Shown here: positions 36,609-49,313 of the stretch, in pieces
Numbering within the stretch: position 1 is the first letter of the stretch
Layout of the letters: each line of letters begins with the position of its first letter
Assembly: GCA_008973525.1 (NCBI GenBank)
Contig: WACJ01000523.1
Coordinates: forward strand, 1,612,001 to 1,676,000
Length of the DNA stretch: 64,000 nt
Source of the DNA: Stenopsyche tienmushanensis
Taxonomy: Eukaryota; Arthropoda; Insecta; Trichoptera; Stenopsychidae
Reading direction: 5' to 3'
The notes under the pieces: generated by a model
What the model was told of the DNA's origin: nothing
Databases searched by the model: none
Seen by the model: only the letters and a program-made list of their open reading frames with translations
Program-made: the position numbers and the translations under genes

Positions 36609-36614
36609 TTTATT
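36609..36614 (-). terminator. Poly(A) signal of the convergent gene
   Basis: AATAAA on the minus strand, 63 bp downstream of the stop codon at 36677-36679. Confidence 0.45.
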
Positions 36615-36676
36615 ATTGACGATTTCTCAACCAAATTCAACGTACGTTTTTTATATTAAGAAATATCTCGGATCGT

Positions 36677-36766
36677 TTATTTCGCGACTTTCCCCGCATC
36701 GATGTTGGCGGTGTTCGGCTTGATTTTATATTTGTAATAGAGACCGCGGACGATGCTGATAATATG
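36677..36766 (-). CDS. Terminal exon of an unrecognised minus-strand gene
   Basis: After a good splice acceptor (GACTCTTATTCCAG), the minus strand reads 29 codons, HIISIVRGLYYKYKIKPNTA and then NIDAGKVAK, ending in TAA. Third positions are strongly biased to C/G, unlike the AT-rich surroundings, which is a coding signature. A minus-strand AATAAA lies 63 bp past the stop, and the gene would be convergent with atos. The peptide has a hydrophobic start and a Lys-rich end, as at the cytoplasmic tail of a small membrane protein, but I do not recognise the family. No upstream exon was identified between 36.8 and 42.2 kb; a donor-like CCTACGTAAGTATACC at about 39350 does not give an open frame in the right phase. 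Confidence 0.5.
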   Translation of the reverse strand, partial: HIISIVRGLYYKYKIKPNTANIDAGKVAK

Positions 36767-37244
36767 CTGGAATAAGAGTCATGTAAATGTGCAATAACGT
36801 TTAATATTTTTTGAAGTGAATTGTTTCATTATACATCATTTTGTAGTATAGTTTTTATGTGCGCGCGCATCAACTGATGTTTTACACGCTTTCATTTGAA
36901 CAATGCAATTCTGATTTGTGCCAAACGAAATAATATGAGTACGCGTCGTTGACGACCCGCGAGAACAAACTTCGGTTTGATATCACAAATGCAGCATAAC
37001 GTTTCTGATTCAGATTAATCGATGAAAAATTGCAATCTATGCAGAATTGTGTTTGTATTTTAGATAGTCGTTAATTTTGAATGCGTGAAGAGATTTGAGC
37101 GAGTTTTTGTGATTTTTTGTTGTTTTGAGTAATGAAATTGAGTTTATATTATAGTTTTTATGAGCAGATGCGAGACTTTCTACTATGATTTAAAGTATCG
37201 GACAGCTTCTATGTAAATTTAATATGTTATTCTATTTCTACAGG

Positions 37245-37450
37245 GTGCATTCAAATAATAATGTGTCCAATTTCATAAAAAAATATGAACATCTTTGTAC
37301 ATTTCCTGCTTTGATATACTGCTGGAGGCTATGTTTCCAGGCCTGAAAGGCATACTGGAATGGCTTCTTCGAGATGTCCTTTAGCGTCGATGTAACATGA
37401 GCTTGGACGGTTTCAATTGTGTCAATGTTTCAAGGCTCCTTTTAAGCGAG
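37245..37450 (-). pseudogene. Tc1/mariner-type transposase C-terminal fossil
   Basis: One minus-strand frame reads TVQAHVTSTLKDISKKPFQY, then AFQAWKHSLQQYIKAG, then NVQRC. This resembles the C-terminal helix of insect transposases (x-L-K-x-I-x-x-x-x-F-Q-x-x-F-x-x-W-x-x-R-x-x-x-C-I-x-A-x-G). It starts at a terminus-like CAGGGTGCATTCAAATAAT (37241). Only this end was recognised. Confidence 0.5.
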
Positions 37451-37699
37451 GAAACAAAAAAAACCAATGCGATAATCGGTTGTTTTTGTTATGTTTAGAA
37501 TTTCTGCTATCCATTAAAGGCTGAACCGTCAGTCAGAGTTCAAATAATCATACATACGGGTCATATTTTCTTCCATTCAGGAGCGATTCTTGAGAATGCA
37601 CACCCTGACTCTCTGACATCCTAACGATTGAAATAAAATATAAATTAATTAGACTAAATAAACAAATATTTTGCACAAATGGTATTAATCTTAAAAGTT

Positions 37700-38540
37700 T
37701 TTATCGTGTGCGTTTTTGGACACGGACATCTTTCATAGACGTCTGCCTTTGTGATGCCGGAATGCTGTTCACCTTCCTTTTCCGTTCATATTTTGCCAAA
37801 TTTCTAACATTATCACAATTCTTCTCAGTCGTGGTTTTCAATTCTGAGGGTCGTGACCCTTGTGGAGGCTCCGATAATTTTTCTACGTTTTTCTCCTGAT
37901 TTCGCTGCACGCAGTGCTTCAATCGTCGAGTTGCCTGCAACTATTCACCGTGTTCTTCTTTTCCCTCTCTCCCTTTCCAAGCAATCTATTGCGACCATTC
38001 GTTCCAGGTTATCCTCATTGCTACACGTAACGTGTCCGAAGAATCGATCACAAGCAATCCGAGTGAAGCTATTGAGGTTGGATGGACTCATTTGTGCATC
38101 TAGTCGTCCTTGACATTCGGAGAATGCGACTCCAGCACCACATTTCGAAGCATGTAAGAAGATGGAGTGGACCATTCTCCTGACAAGCTTTATCTAAGAT
38201 CACCAAGCATCTGATACTGATTAATGATCGTTGTTTTGAATCCACTTGTTGTTCTCCAGTCCCAATGACTTGCTTTATGGCTGAAGATGTTGCACCGTCT
38301 GCATATCTAATATCGGACAGCTTTAAGTCACTTCTTTGTACTCATAAATCGTTATATATTCCCTATAAATCCGGTGAATTTATGCAGGACTGCCTTACAT
38401 ATCTTAATCAGCGGGGAAATCTGCAGTTTTAACGCCATTAATGCTTTTATGCCTTTGTCTCCTAATTTCTTCGAAAACTCAGCTTGTATATTGTCAATAC
38501 CGGGGGATCTGTTGCGTTTCAATTTGGAGTGCATCCCGAA
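37700..38540 (-). pseudogene. RTE-type LINE fossil, RT and C-terminal pieces
   Basis: The minus strand at 38352-38534 reads LKRNRSPGIDNIQAEFSKKL, then GDKGIKAL, an RT finger motif (L-K-N-x-K-A-P-G-x-D-x-I-x-x-E). At 37945-38175 it reads FFGHVTCSNEDNLERMVAID, the C-terminal motif of many insect LINEs (F-G-H-V-x-R-x-x-x-x-x-L-E). The palm domain with YxDD is missing or decayed between them. Stops interrupt the frame, so it is dead. Confidence 0.65.
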
Positions 38541-38579
38541 TTTCTGCTTTGCTCCGTATTTTGGTTATCAAATGTAACA

Positions 38580-41500
38580 AATAGCTATAATGCAATAAAT
38601 TTACATAGATAAAAAGTTTCATTAAAGCAAACTTATTCTGAAAACTTCATCAAATCTAAATTTGTGTCAAACATTTATATTCATAGGAATCATTTGATTG
38701 TGCGCATTACGCATCGTGTATTTGTGACGAAACAAATCACGAGATAGAATCGATCGATCAAATCATGCAATAATCGAGTGATTCGAGTTCTTGTCGATCG
38801 TCGGAACCTTTGACTTTGGCAATAAACATTACGATGATAACATTATTATTTTTAGGGTGAATTTATTTTATTTGTGTACCATAGTTGTTTTAGTTAATGG
38901 ATGTATGTTTTTATTGTTAACATGATGCATAAATTAATTTACAATGATTATTTTTAATATAAATGTTTATATCATATTCCGAAATTTATTTTACGTCTAG
39001 GATAGTTTGAAATTTAAAATGGATTGTTTATTTTCATCTCGATTGGCAATTTGTGGTAAGTTTGGCAAAACGTTAAAGTTGTAATTACGAACGATTATGA
39101 ATAATTTAGCAGCTTTTCATCGGGAGATTGTCGATTTTGTGGGTTACCATTTTTTTTTAGATCCAAATTTTCACCACGATGTATCGTTATTTTTTTAAAT
39201 TCTAAACGTAGGTAAGATTGGCCTGATGTAATCGGTTTTTTAAAAGGCTCTTGATTTAGTCGATATTGCTCTTGTTTATCGGATTAGGCTATAATTACTT
39301 ATCGCCGTAAAATAGTTTAGTCAATTTCGTTAAAATAGGGTATACTTACGTAGGCTGCTTATCCCTTGTATTGCTGATTGTGTACTTTTTATTTGGCTTG
39401 TTTCTAAAAATTTTTGTTGACTTGTTTTTTCTTTGTATCAATTTTATTTTTTGTCAAACACATGTAAAAGAAATATTATTAAATAACATTTCAAATTATT
39501 TTTTTTTTCTTTTTATTTTTTTACATTCTAAATTAATGCATTTATGTTATTTATATGGGGTTTTTATCTATTTTATCTAATAGTATAAAACGCCAAGAAT
39601 ATACCCCCAAAGTTTCAAGTCAATCAGAGCAAAACTCCAGAAGAGAGAGCCTTCGGGAAATTCCGGTCATTAGGGTCGTCCGGCTGCAAGTGCCGCACGT
39701 TAATCGCTTTTATCTCAAAGCTTCATATTTAAACGCACTGATCTAATTGAAATTTCACATATGTCTTCCCGGACAGGATTGACCGGTGATTGAACGAAGT
39801 TTTTTTAATTTTATTTGATCATTACTTATTTTACGAGGCAATACATGGTGCGGATTTCACCGCATACATACAGCCATGCCAAAATTTTTTTTTTTATTAC
39901 AAATCCTTCGTTTAATCAAGCGCTATCCTCAACTATTAATGAAAAATATTTAATTTATTTATATCAAAATCATGCGTTCTCCGAAAACCAAGTCTCAATG
40001 GCTGAATTTTAAATGAAAATTTTATTAAACATATACTTGCAAAGTTATAAACAATTGTTAACATGTATTTGTATCAATATTTATTACCTTAAAATGAGGT
40101 GCTTTAAGTTTTTTAAGATTTTCTCTCGTCGTTTTAAAGGGACAACGTTCAAAAATTTGACGCGCACATAACTAAATATGAAATAACAAGTCTGCGAGCT
40201 TTCGCAGCTTTTGCGGACGTTATTGAAGAGTAAAATTCATGTAACGTTATGTAAATCTTAGCGCAAGGAAATAATTGCATAATTAATGACGTTTACAAGG
40301 TGAATAATTTTTATAGATTTGCTCCAATTTCATATTCATGCGTGACTCTTATTCGCGGTATTTTAAAAAGCTTGTGATTTAATTTTCAGCCGAAACTTTT
40401 ACAGTTTGTACTTCCATTTATCGGGACCCTATCTGAGTATATTTTAAATTCTATAAGTCTTAATGTTCGCGTTAATACGACGATCTTTAATTATACAATT
40501 TACGGATTAATGTACATTTATATTCAGCGTGGACGTTCAATATATATATTAAATAACACATGTTTAAGCATTGATAGATGCGAGAATTATAGCGTACGGT
40601 GAATACATATGCTTGTGGATAAAATCAATGTGTTATGAATGTATAGAATATGAAAGCTTGAGCAAAGGATGAGCATCGATTCAATGTACAGAGTATCGTT
40701 CATGTTTCAGCATTAAAAGAAATTGCAAATAGATATCGAGTCATTATTTATATTATCAAAAAGGGACGACAATCATTTAATCAATGCAATCATCTACGAC
40801 ACTATATTATAAGGCCGTCATGGATGAACTTATTCAGATTGTCGAAATGCAATCAGTATTAACGCGTCTCCACCGTTTTAATCTATCAATACTTTTAAAT
40901 TCTCATGTCTGTGGATTATGAAAAGACGTTTTAAAATCACACCTGCATTTACCTTTTTGTATATAAAATCAAATTAATATTTTATTGGCAATAAGATTTT
41001 ACTATATAACATATATATTTTTGTATAAAACTTATTTTTAATAGCTCGATAGATGAGTAGATCGTAGATGTTAGAAGCATGTTTGTGATTTAAAGATGTG
41101 GCTTTCCGCCTTATTAAAAAGAAATTATCCTAACAAGAAAGAGTTGCGTTTACGTTGAATTCGTTAATCTATAACGCGCGTTTCCTCGGAGTCGGAAATA
41201 AAACAAAATCAAATCAAATGATCATTTTATCAGTTTAAAAATTAGCGATGTCCTATTATAAGTTAAAATATATATATATATATACATTAACAAATATCAA
41301 ATAATTTTATGATACATGTATTTAACTACTAAATGTACATATTGTAATATGTATAGTGATGGAAATTAATATATTAATCATATTAATATCATACTCGACG
41401 ATGAAATAAAATCAATATACCGTTAGATATCAAACGCAGTTCCGGCCCCCCCTCGTTTTCATCACTATATGTAAAAAAATCACACTAAAAATATATTTAT

Positions 41501-42250
41501 ATATTAACACAGATGTATTCTATAAAATATCTAATAAATCTATATATATAAAGATATAAATATCACACTATATATATATATTATAAAAGAATATGAAAAG
41601 ATTATAATGAATATAGTCTATTATTTTGATTATATGTATTTATGAATTGAGAAAAAAATAAATAACACAAATTGGAATGATTAAAGATATGTGATATGTC
41701 GCTTAGTGTTTCAGGTGTACAAGAAAGTAAAATAAAAAAAATAATAAAATAAACTATTCATAGTATTGTTTTACTGCGTGTGCACGGTCGCATTTCCTGT
41801 TTATATTTAACGAAAAATTTAAATAATCAAATTAAAAATAAAAAAAGTTATAGGTTGGTAAAAAGTGTAAGGTGTAAAAAAATTGGCGTGTCCTGGTTGA
41901 CATGATTTCAACCCTTCTAGTCATCTAAAATTAAAAATTTTCACAAAATGGCGACTGTTTAAAAAAAGTAAAAAAATTTTTTTTGGCCTTTAGTTTAATT
42001 TTTTTTTAAATAGTTAAAAATAAAATTTTGACATAAATATCGAAAAAAGTAGTTTCGGGAAAAACACGTTTAAGAATTTCATTCTGTGGTAGGAGTGACT
42101 TAGTTGCCGCCTCACTAAAATAGCTATAATCCCGTAAATCATTTTAGAAATTTCTCTTTTAAGATATATTCTTGAAAGTCTAAACTATAAAAATATGCAA
42201 AAAAAAACAAAATAGATTTTTACAAAATTCTAGACTGGAATACCTTCTTC
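38580..42250. other. AT-rich gene desert
   Basis: A stretch of about 3.7 kb of AT-rich DNA with TA microsatellites (about 41270-41285 and 41565-41580) and poly(T)/poly(A) runs. A 63-codon + frame at 39555-39746 is not recognisable. It might be intron or upstream DNA of the minus-strand gene ending at 36677. Confidence 0.5.
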
Positions 42251-42285
42251 ACCCTAGATCACTAATCATTAGTCTCACAGACTGC
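42251..42285 (-). repeat. Family A core, copy 4 (inverted)
   Basis: ACCCTAGATCACTAATCATT followed by AGTCTCACAGACTGC is the inverse of the family A core. Confidence 0.6.
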
Positions 42286-42561
42286 AGACTCTTTTTACTA
42301 TTTTTGGATGTTTTGATGCGCAGCGATTTCCGTATCGTTCTAAAGAATGTCGTTTCCGCCATCAGTTGCAGGATATTTCGATTCTTTAAAAACCGTCATC
42401 CGGTCGGTGGCATGCGGCGTAGGTAACCGAGTTGAGTTAATTTTTATAAAATCGGAAAACTAAACGGTTTTCACGGCACTCTCGATATTTCCACGTTACA
42501 ATATAGTTTTTAAAACATAATAAATAAAAACTATTTCCTATACTGCTTGTGTTATTCGTTT

Positions 42562-42923
42562 TTAACCCCTTAAGTGGATATGACGTATATATCCGTCAAG
42601 ACCAAAGTCCATGCAAAGTGGGTATGACGGATATATACGCATTGTGAAAGTTAAGCAAACCTTAATTGAAAATGACGGATATATCCGATTGCAGTGTTGT
42701 GTACGTTAAATGTAAGAATGATTCATCTCGGAAACTGACTTGTACGAACTTGATGATATACATACTATTTTCGTATACTGGATATGACATACGTATTTGC
42801 TAGCGGCGAAACGATCGCGTCACTACGGATGACATTAAATTTTTGAATTATTTTTCTTTCAGAATAAGGCTTAGGCACCATGGACTTCAAAATATGGTGG
42901 GAAAAAAGTATGGGATTCTTGTG
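42562..42923 (+). repeat. TTAA-started transposon end, right side not found
   Basis: TTAACCCCTTAAGTGG at 42562 is followed by three GACGNATATATNCG motifs, like the 19.9-kb MITE. The sequence runs into the TTAA that flanks the next element, which may have truncated it. Confidence 0.4.
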
Positions 42924-45507
42924 TTAAGGCTTGTTCAGACGAGGACATAAAAACCTCAGGCAACAAAACGACAGACGTGGTAGTAGTGACCGCACGTTAA
43001 TTCGGTACTATTTTTTGACCTCGTAATCTGAGGGCTGCCAACTCTCACGCGCCGTGACAAAGAACGTTTTAAAATGAATCTACAGGCAGGGCCTTTTCAG
43101 AAAAAATGCGACCAAAGAGTATTTAGTATTTTACATACTACGTAAAAGTGAACCTACGTATTTCAAGTCTTACGATTACTTGCCGGAACTCAGGTTTAAT
43201 ACGCAAAATAAATTTAATTTCTATTGAAAATTCGACTAATGTGAAATATGCATTTTTATTTTGGATAAAGATGAGAGTTTAATGTTACACCGACGATAAG
43301 TATCATATGATATTTTTGAAAATGTAAACATGCTCAATACGTCTCTTCAAGAAAAAAGGTGATATTCTAACAATGGCTGAGCAAGTAACCGTGTTTCGTA
43401 TTAAAATCGTAATGCGGAGGGAGAATTTAGAAATGTTTCCATCGTTGTGTGAATTTTGATTCCGAAAATGAAATAAACGCGAAACAAATTAAAAATCTTA
43501 CATCAATACGTTTCAAAAATTTCGAGACAAGCTTTGTAACCAATTTATAGATCTTCTTAGTATTAAAACAGAGTTTCAATGGATCATGAACCCATTGACT
43601 GAACATCATCTTTCGAATGTTACTAAGCTTTAAAAGAGATGGATTATTTCGATACTACTAAGCAAATATAATCACATCGCCCAAATTAAATTCTAATAAA
43701 TATATAACTTGATTTTTCACTACACACGTACACACATATATTATATTGTAGGGGTACAACTTACAATTGTTGTCGTCTTAGTAGTACGCGATCAAAATAC
43801 TTTGGAGACTGCTGCCTTAAAGATTCTTCATCTTTATTGTGAGGCTACAACAGTAGACACAGGTAGCCCTCGGTTCACGCCGGCTCAATTTACGCCGATC
43901 TATAATAACACCGCTACGCAATTCGCCGTCAAATTCTTCGATTCTCGACTTCGATGCTATCCTGATTTTCGTTTCAGTATGGACGTATTTACGTTATGCA
44001 TTCGTTAAAACATTGACTGCTATTGAATACATTTATTTTTCGTGTTTAATATTGTTGGGTATGTATACAATTACATTCAATTGAATTAATATTACGCCTA
44101 TTCGATTTGCGCGGGGTTTTGTAGTTTGTTTGATTTGATTTTTGGACGAATATATGAATCCTTGTCTATGAATGGCCCCAATTCTCAGAATTCTTATAAC
44201 AATAAATGCTGTGTAATGTGCAATATACTTTCTAAGCATTTCGTTCAAATTTGTCCACAGCTTGGAAGCCGCTTGATATGACAAACACGCGGCATCGTAC
44301 AAAATTATTTCTAAAGACTTTAACAATATTCTATTTGTGAAATGAATAAAACAATATTTATTAGGCTGCTTCTTCAGACAAAAACATAAATCATTTATTA
44401 CAAGCATTTATTAATACACCAATTATTTAAAATACTTGTGCACTATACTATACGCTTCAAATAATTCTTATTTTACTATATTAGCATTAATAGCAATATA
44501 AAATCGCTAGAAATGTGCTGGATTTCTTACTATCACTCGCCCATACGCAGCGGAGTATTAATATTACACCGCCAGTGTCCCAGCTGCCAGAACGATTGCT
44601 GACCCTACTCGTCATTTTGTTATGATTTTTCAGCCAATGGGAGACGTTGATTTGAGAAGCCCATACAGATTCAAAAGGTAATACGAACACTCGTTTGGCA
44701 TCAAATGTGGCATTTTAAAGCCTGAAAAAAGTTGGCTGGCCTCCTACTTTGGGATTAAAACATCTCCGAATTTCGATATATAGTGGATGCAATATACTTT
44801 CGAAGCATTTCGTTCAAATTTGTCCACAGCTTGGAAGTCGCTTGATATGACAAACACGCGGCATCGTATAAAATTATTTCTAAAGACTTTAACAATATTC
44901 TATTTATGAAACGAATAAAACAATATCTATCATGCTGCTTCTTCGGACAAAAATATAAATCAATCGTCGTTTTGCTTGTTTGATTTATTAATGCACCTAA
45001 ATCTATTTATCACTTTTGGCCTGAATAAATATACCACACTATAAACGATCTTGCTGAAATTATAATTTTTATATTAACCTTCCCCTTACTGTGATAAAAG
45101 CAGCCGCGAGCAGCGGTGATGGAACATTTTTGTTGTTTATGAAAGTGATTTAAAAACCGAAAGAAGTGAATATTTTTAACTATATTGCTTTTATTGACTA
45201 TATTTGAGGTTGAAATGTAACAATTTTTGTAATGTTAGCTCTGAAAAGTGTCTGAAAACGAGAAAAAACATCGTAAATAGCCGACAGGCCCATCGCAGAA
45301 GACGACTTGCATGCTACTGAATGCGAACTGGGAGTACCAAACAAACGCCACGTGTAGATTAGATCGGTGCTTTCCAATCATTTGATCATATTTTTCATTG
45401 AATAAAAAGACAATGCGTATAAATACCACAAATATGTAAAAATATAATGTAACTGACATTGCCCATATTTATTTCTTTATTTTATAAGCAGCTTTTCCAT
45501 AGTACGT

Positions 45508-45643
45508 AATAATATAAAAATAAAATACACACACAAAAAAGAAGTAATAAAATATACACTAAAAAGTAATAAAATACACACACAAAAAAGAAGTAATAAA
45601 ATACACACACACAAAAAAGAAATAATAAAATACATAATAAAAT
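45508..45643. repeat. AT/AC-rich minisatellite
   Basis: Three to four imperfect copies of a unit like AATAAAATACACACACAAAA with AAGAAGT spacers. Confidence 0.6.
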
Positions 45644-45663
45644 GTTAAAAAATTAAATTTAAT

Positions 45664-46721
45664 TTAAAAAATATAAATTAAACGAAATATCTTTTTTGCG
45701 TTCATTCTCTCACAATCAGAACAAAATGTTTTTCTGTGTGTCGTGCAAACAGGTTTTTTACAAATACTGCAAACTAGCGTGCTCCTTTTTTTTTGTTGGA
45801 GAAGAGCAAAACTTGCAAGCTCTTGCCAACGTTCGGGAAGCTGTTGATGTTGATACACCGTCCTGAGAATTGCTTGTAATATTTATTATAGCCGTGTCAG
45901 GTGATACTTTTTGGTAATGGGACATTGCAATGTCAATAGCGGCTTGTTGTGGTTTATAAAGTTTAAACGCATTATTTTTTCTTTTCATAATGTTAGGTTT
46001 GACCAAATCCAAACTGAGCTCTCTGATAAAGCATTTTCGGCGACTTCTATCACTTTTCTTCCACTCAGGATACTTTAGAGTCCATAGTAAGTATGCATTT
46101 AGTGCTGCAATATCTATAATCTCCATGAAGATGCGAAAAGGCCATCTTCTCGTTGATCTCACGCATGAATACTCTGCCGTCATCTTGTCCCCTGTGTTCA
46201 CCGCACCTTTGGTTTTATTATAGTGTAAAATAATGTTCGGTTTTTTATTGTTACTTTCATTTATTTCTCCATTATGAAATTGTGTAGTAAGGAGTATCAC
46301 TGCCTTTTTTTGTGGCACGTATGACACAAGAACTGTGGTAGGCGTGAAGCCAAAAATACTACTGTATACCTCACGTTTTTTATCTGGCAAAAATTCTTTG
46401 GGTATCTCTTTTTTATTTTTCCTAAGAGTACCGGTCAGGGTCAATTTTTTTTTCTAATAATTTAGCTGATAATGGCACCGATGTAAAAAAATTATCTGTC
46501 GTTACTCCCCTATTGGTGCCGTATTGTGGTCGAACCATATCCATGACCACTCGAGATCCCTGACCGATTTCTCTCCGATTATCAACCAATCCGGAATATA
46601 TTTGTAAATTCAATATATATGCCGTGGAAGAGTCAGCTGCTACCCAAATTTTTATACCATATTTTCCAGGTGTGGATTTCATGTAAACCTGAAATGGACA
46701 ATTGCCCCTAAATGTAAGCAT
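45664..46721 (-). pseudogene. piggyBac transposase, C-terminal two thirds, broken
   Basis: Three overlapping minus-strand frames continue each other: 46422-46721, 45758-46444 and 45664-45858. The first has FRGNCPFQVYMKSTPGKYGI and TDNFFTSVPL, both hallmarks of the piggyBac DDE domain; the Asp in TDNFF is a catalytic residue. The second carries the C-terminal insertion/DDE end (RSTRRWPFRIFMEIIDIAAL, NAYLLW). The third gives CSICKKPVCTTHRKTFCSDC, the cysteine-rich zinc-binding end that recognises terminal repeats. Two frame changes (about 46430 and 45800) and loss of the N-terminal part make it non-functional. An intact protein is usually near 600 residues; about 340 are visible. Confidence 0.85.
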
Positions 46722-46789
46722 AATTACTTTTCAATTACGATTACTTTAGCCATTATAAAATAAATATGTATTCTAAAAGTGTGATGAAT

Positions 46790-46838
46790 CTCGCGGGCCG
46801 AAAAAATATTCAAGACGGCCCGTGGGTTGGCCACCCCT
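46790..46838 (-). repeat. hAT-type terminus
   Basis: On the minus strand CAGGGGTGGCCAACCCACGG begins at about 46837 and is followed by GGCCGT and CGGCCCGCGAG, the common insect/vertebrate hAT-Charlie type end. No partner end was seen. Confidence 0.5.
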
Positions 46839-46971
46839 GGTTTAATTATTTATTTTATGCCTCCACGCTAAAATACCAAATAAGTATTAGGAGAACTAAG
46901 AATATTGAGTAAAAAATGAAGAAACACTGTACTTTGGAGATAATCCGCACATCAAGGACGTAATCAATGTG

Positions 46972-47209
46972 ACTGATAAAATTCCATTCTGTTGATACGC
47001 AGTAAAACTAACAAAATTCCCGATTTACCGACAAATTATTTAATTCCGTCGCTGCAGATGAATATTTATACACTATAATACTTTGATGTGATTCGTAATT
47101 ATATTACGGAGGTGTACAAAAATTCGGAGCCCCGTATCTATTATATTTCATATAGATATTCCCATTTAAAGAGTCACTGCCGACTATTCTCACCATCGGC
47201 AGGGAAAGG
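46972..47209 (+). repeat. Family B, copy 3 (piggyBac right part)
   Basis: It contains GATGTGATTCGTAATTATAT, TACGGAGG and a terminal GGCAGGGAAAGG before TTAA, matching 9594-9833 and the inverse of 24289-24533. Confidence 0.65.
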
Positions 47210-49313
47210 TTAATAATTATTGTCATTGAGAGTAAATAGTCAAATAATTTCGCTTTGGCATATTGTAGATAAATATTCTACTATATAGTATTTGTAGTAA
47301 TTTGCATTATTTATGCCTTTTGAAATAATATTTTTGTAAAGTCGTTAAAATCGACTCATTAATATTTGCTAGAAACACCGTGACAGTACTTTGAAAGTGA
47401 CACTGTCCCATCCCAAAATAAAGAAACAAAGGGACTTACATTATTCCGAATCGAACGATTTGATTTGCTTTTTGTTTCGATTATCGCTGTTGCAGTAATA
47501 CACGATAGTATTGGGATTCCCCAAAATCGCACGTGTTATTATATCGGCCGTTTATTACGCCGATATAGTGTCCCAACTGCCTTTGCATAATCTTTATCTT
47601 CTTAACGACTTCTCCCATTGGCTGAAAAATCATAACAAAATGACGAGTAGGGTCAGCAATCGTTCTGGCAGCTGGGACACTACATCGGCGTAATATTAAT
47701 ACTCCGCTGCGTATGGGCGAGCGATAGTAAGAAATCCCGCACATTTCTAGCGATTTTATATTGCTATTAATGCTAATTTAGTATAGTATAGTGCATAAGT
47801 ATTTTAAATAATTGGTGCATTAATAAATGCTTGTAATAAATGATTTATGTTTTTGTCTGAAGAAGCAGCATAATAAATATTGTTTTATTCATTTCACAAA
47901 TAGAGTATTGTTAAAGTCTTTAGAAATAATTTTGTACGATGCCGCGTGTTTGTCATATCAAGCGGCTTCCAAGCTGTGGACAAATTTGAACGAAATGTTT
48001 CGAAAGTGTATTGCACATTAGACATCATTTATTGTTATAAGAATTCTGAGAATTGGGGCCATTCATAGACAAGGATTCATATATTCGTCCAAAAATCAAA
48101 TCAAACAAACTACAAAACCCCGCGCAAATCGAATAGGCGTAATATTAATTCAATTGAATGTAATTGTATACATACCCAACAATATTAAACACGAAAAATA
48201 AATATATTCAATAGCAGTCAATGTTTTAACGAATGCATAACGTAAATACGTCCATACTGAAACGAAAATCAGTATAGCATCGAAGTCGAGAATCAAAGAA
48301 TTTGACGGCGAATTGCGTAGCGGCGTTATTATAGATCGGCGTATATTGAACCGGCGTGAACCGAGGGCTACCTGTGTCTACTGTTGTAGCCTCACAATAA
48401 AGATGAAGAATCTTTAAGGCAGCAGTCTCCAAAGTATTTTGATCGCGTACTCCTAAGACGACAATAATTGTAAGTTGTACCCCTACAATATAATATATGT
48501 GTGTACGTGTGTAGTGAAAAATCAAGTTATATATTTATTACAATTTGAATTAGAATTTCATTTGGGCGATGTGATTATATTTGCTTAGTAGTATCGAAAT
48601 AATCCATCTCTTTTAAAGCTTAGTAACATTCGAAAGATGATGTTCAGTCAATGGGTTCATGATCCATTGAAACTCTGTTTTAATACTAAGAAGATCTATA
48701 AATTGGTTACAAAGCTTGTCTCGAAATTTTTGAAACGTATTGATGTAAGATTTTTAATTTGTTTCGCGTTTATTTCATTTTCGGAATCAAAATTCACACA
48801 ACGATGGAAACATTTCTAAATTCTCCCTCCGCATTACAATTTTAATACGAAACACGGTTACTTGCTCAGCCATTGTTAGAATATCACCTTTTTTCTTGAA
48901 GAGACGTATTGAGCATGTTTACATTTTCAAAAATATCATATGATACTTATCGTCGGTGTAACATTAAACTCTCATCTTTATCCAAAATAAAAATGCATAT
49001 TTCACATTAGTCGAATTTTCAATAGAAATTAAATTTATTTTGCGTATTAAACCTGAGTTCCGGCAAGTAATCGTAAGACTTGAAATACGTAGGTTCACTT
49101 TTACGTAGTATGTAAAATACTAAATACTCTTTGGTCGCATTTTTTCTGAAAAGGCCCTGCCTGTAGATTCATTTTAAAACGTTCTTTGTCACGGCGCGTG
49201 AGAGTTGGCAGCCCTCAGATTACGAGGTCAAAAAATAGTACCGAATTAACGTGCGGTCACTACTACGTTTTGTTGCCTGTCGTGTTTATGTCCTCGTCTG
49301 AACAAGCCTTTAA

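Larger units (their letters stand above)
45078..47209 (-). mobile_element. piggyBac element nested in long-TIR element 1
   Basis: TTAA at 45074-45077 is followed by CCTTCCCCTTACTGTG. At the other end the inverse CCTTTCCCTGCCGATGG meets TTAA at 47210-47213. It holds a broken piggyBac transposase on the minus strand and, at its right side, a family B segment. It has itself been invaded: a hAT end lies near 46838, and the transposase N-terminal half is absent. The left terminus is poorly matched to the right one, so the exact limits are uncertain. Confidence 0.55.
42928..49308. mobile_element. Long-TIR TTAA element 1 (6.4 kb) with nested piggyBac
   Basis: The left end after TTAA (42924-42927) begins GGCTTGTTCAGACGAGGACA; the right end is its inverse and is followed by TTTAA at 49309. 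The inverted arms match over about 1.7 kb (42928-44645 against 47620-49308) with a few percent differences. A part of each arm is repeated directly inside it (44220-44360 again at 44790-44930). The arms carry no known transposase. Between 45078 and 47209 sits a separate TTAA-bounded piggyBac copy. Without it the element is about 4.2 kb, a giant fold-back-like non-autonomous TTAA element. Superfamily placement rests on TTAA only. Confidence 0.75.

Noticed and set aside
39345..39430. Upstream exon for the minus-strand terminal exon at 36677
   Set aside because: The GTAAGT donor is good, but the only frame in the required phase has a stop three codons before the junction.
39555..39746. 63-codon + strand frame in the AT-rich desert
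   Set aside because: Slightly coding-like but no domain, no splice partners and no conservation evidence.
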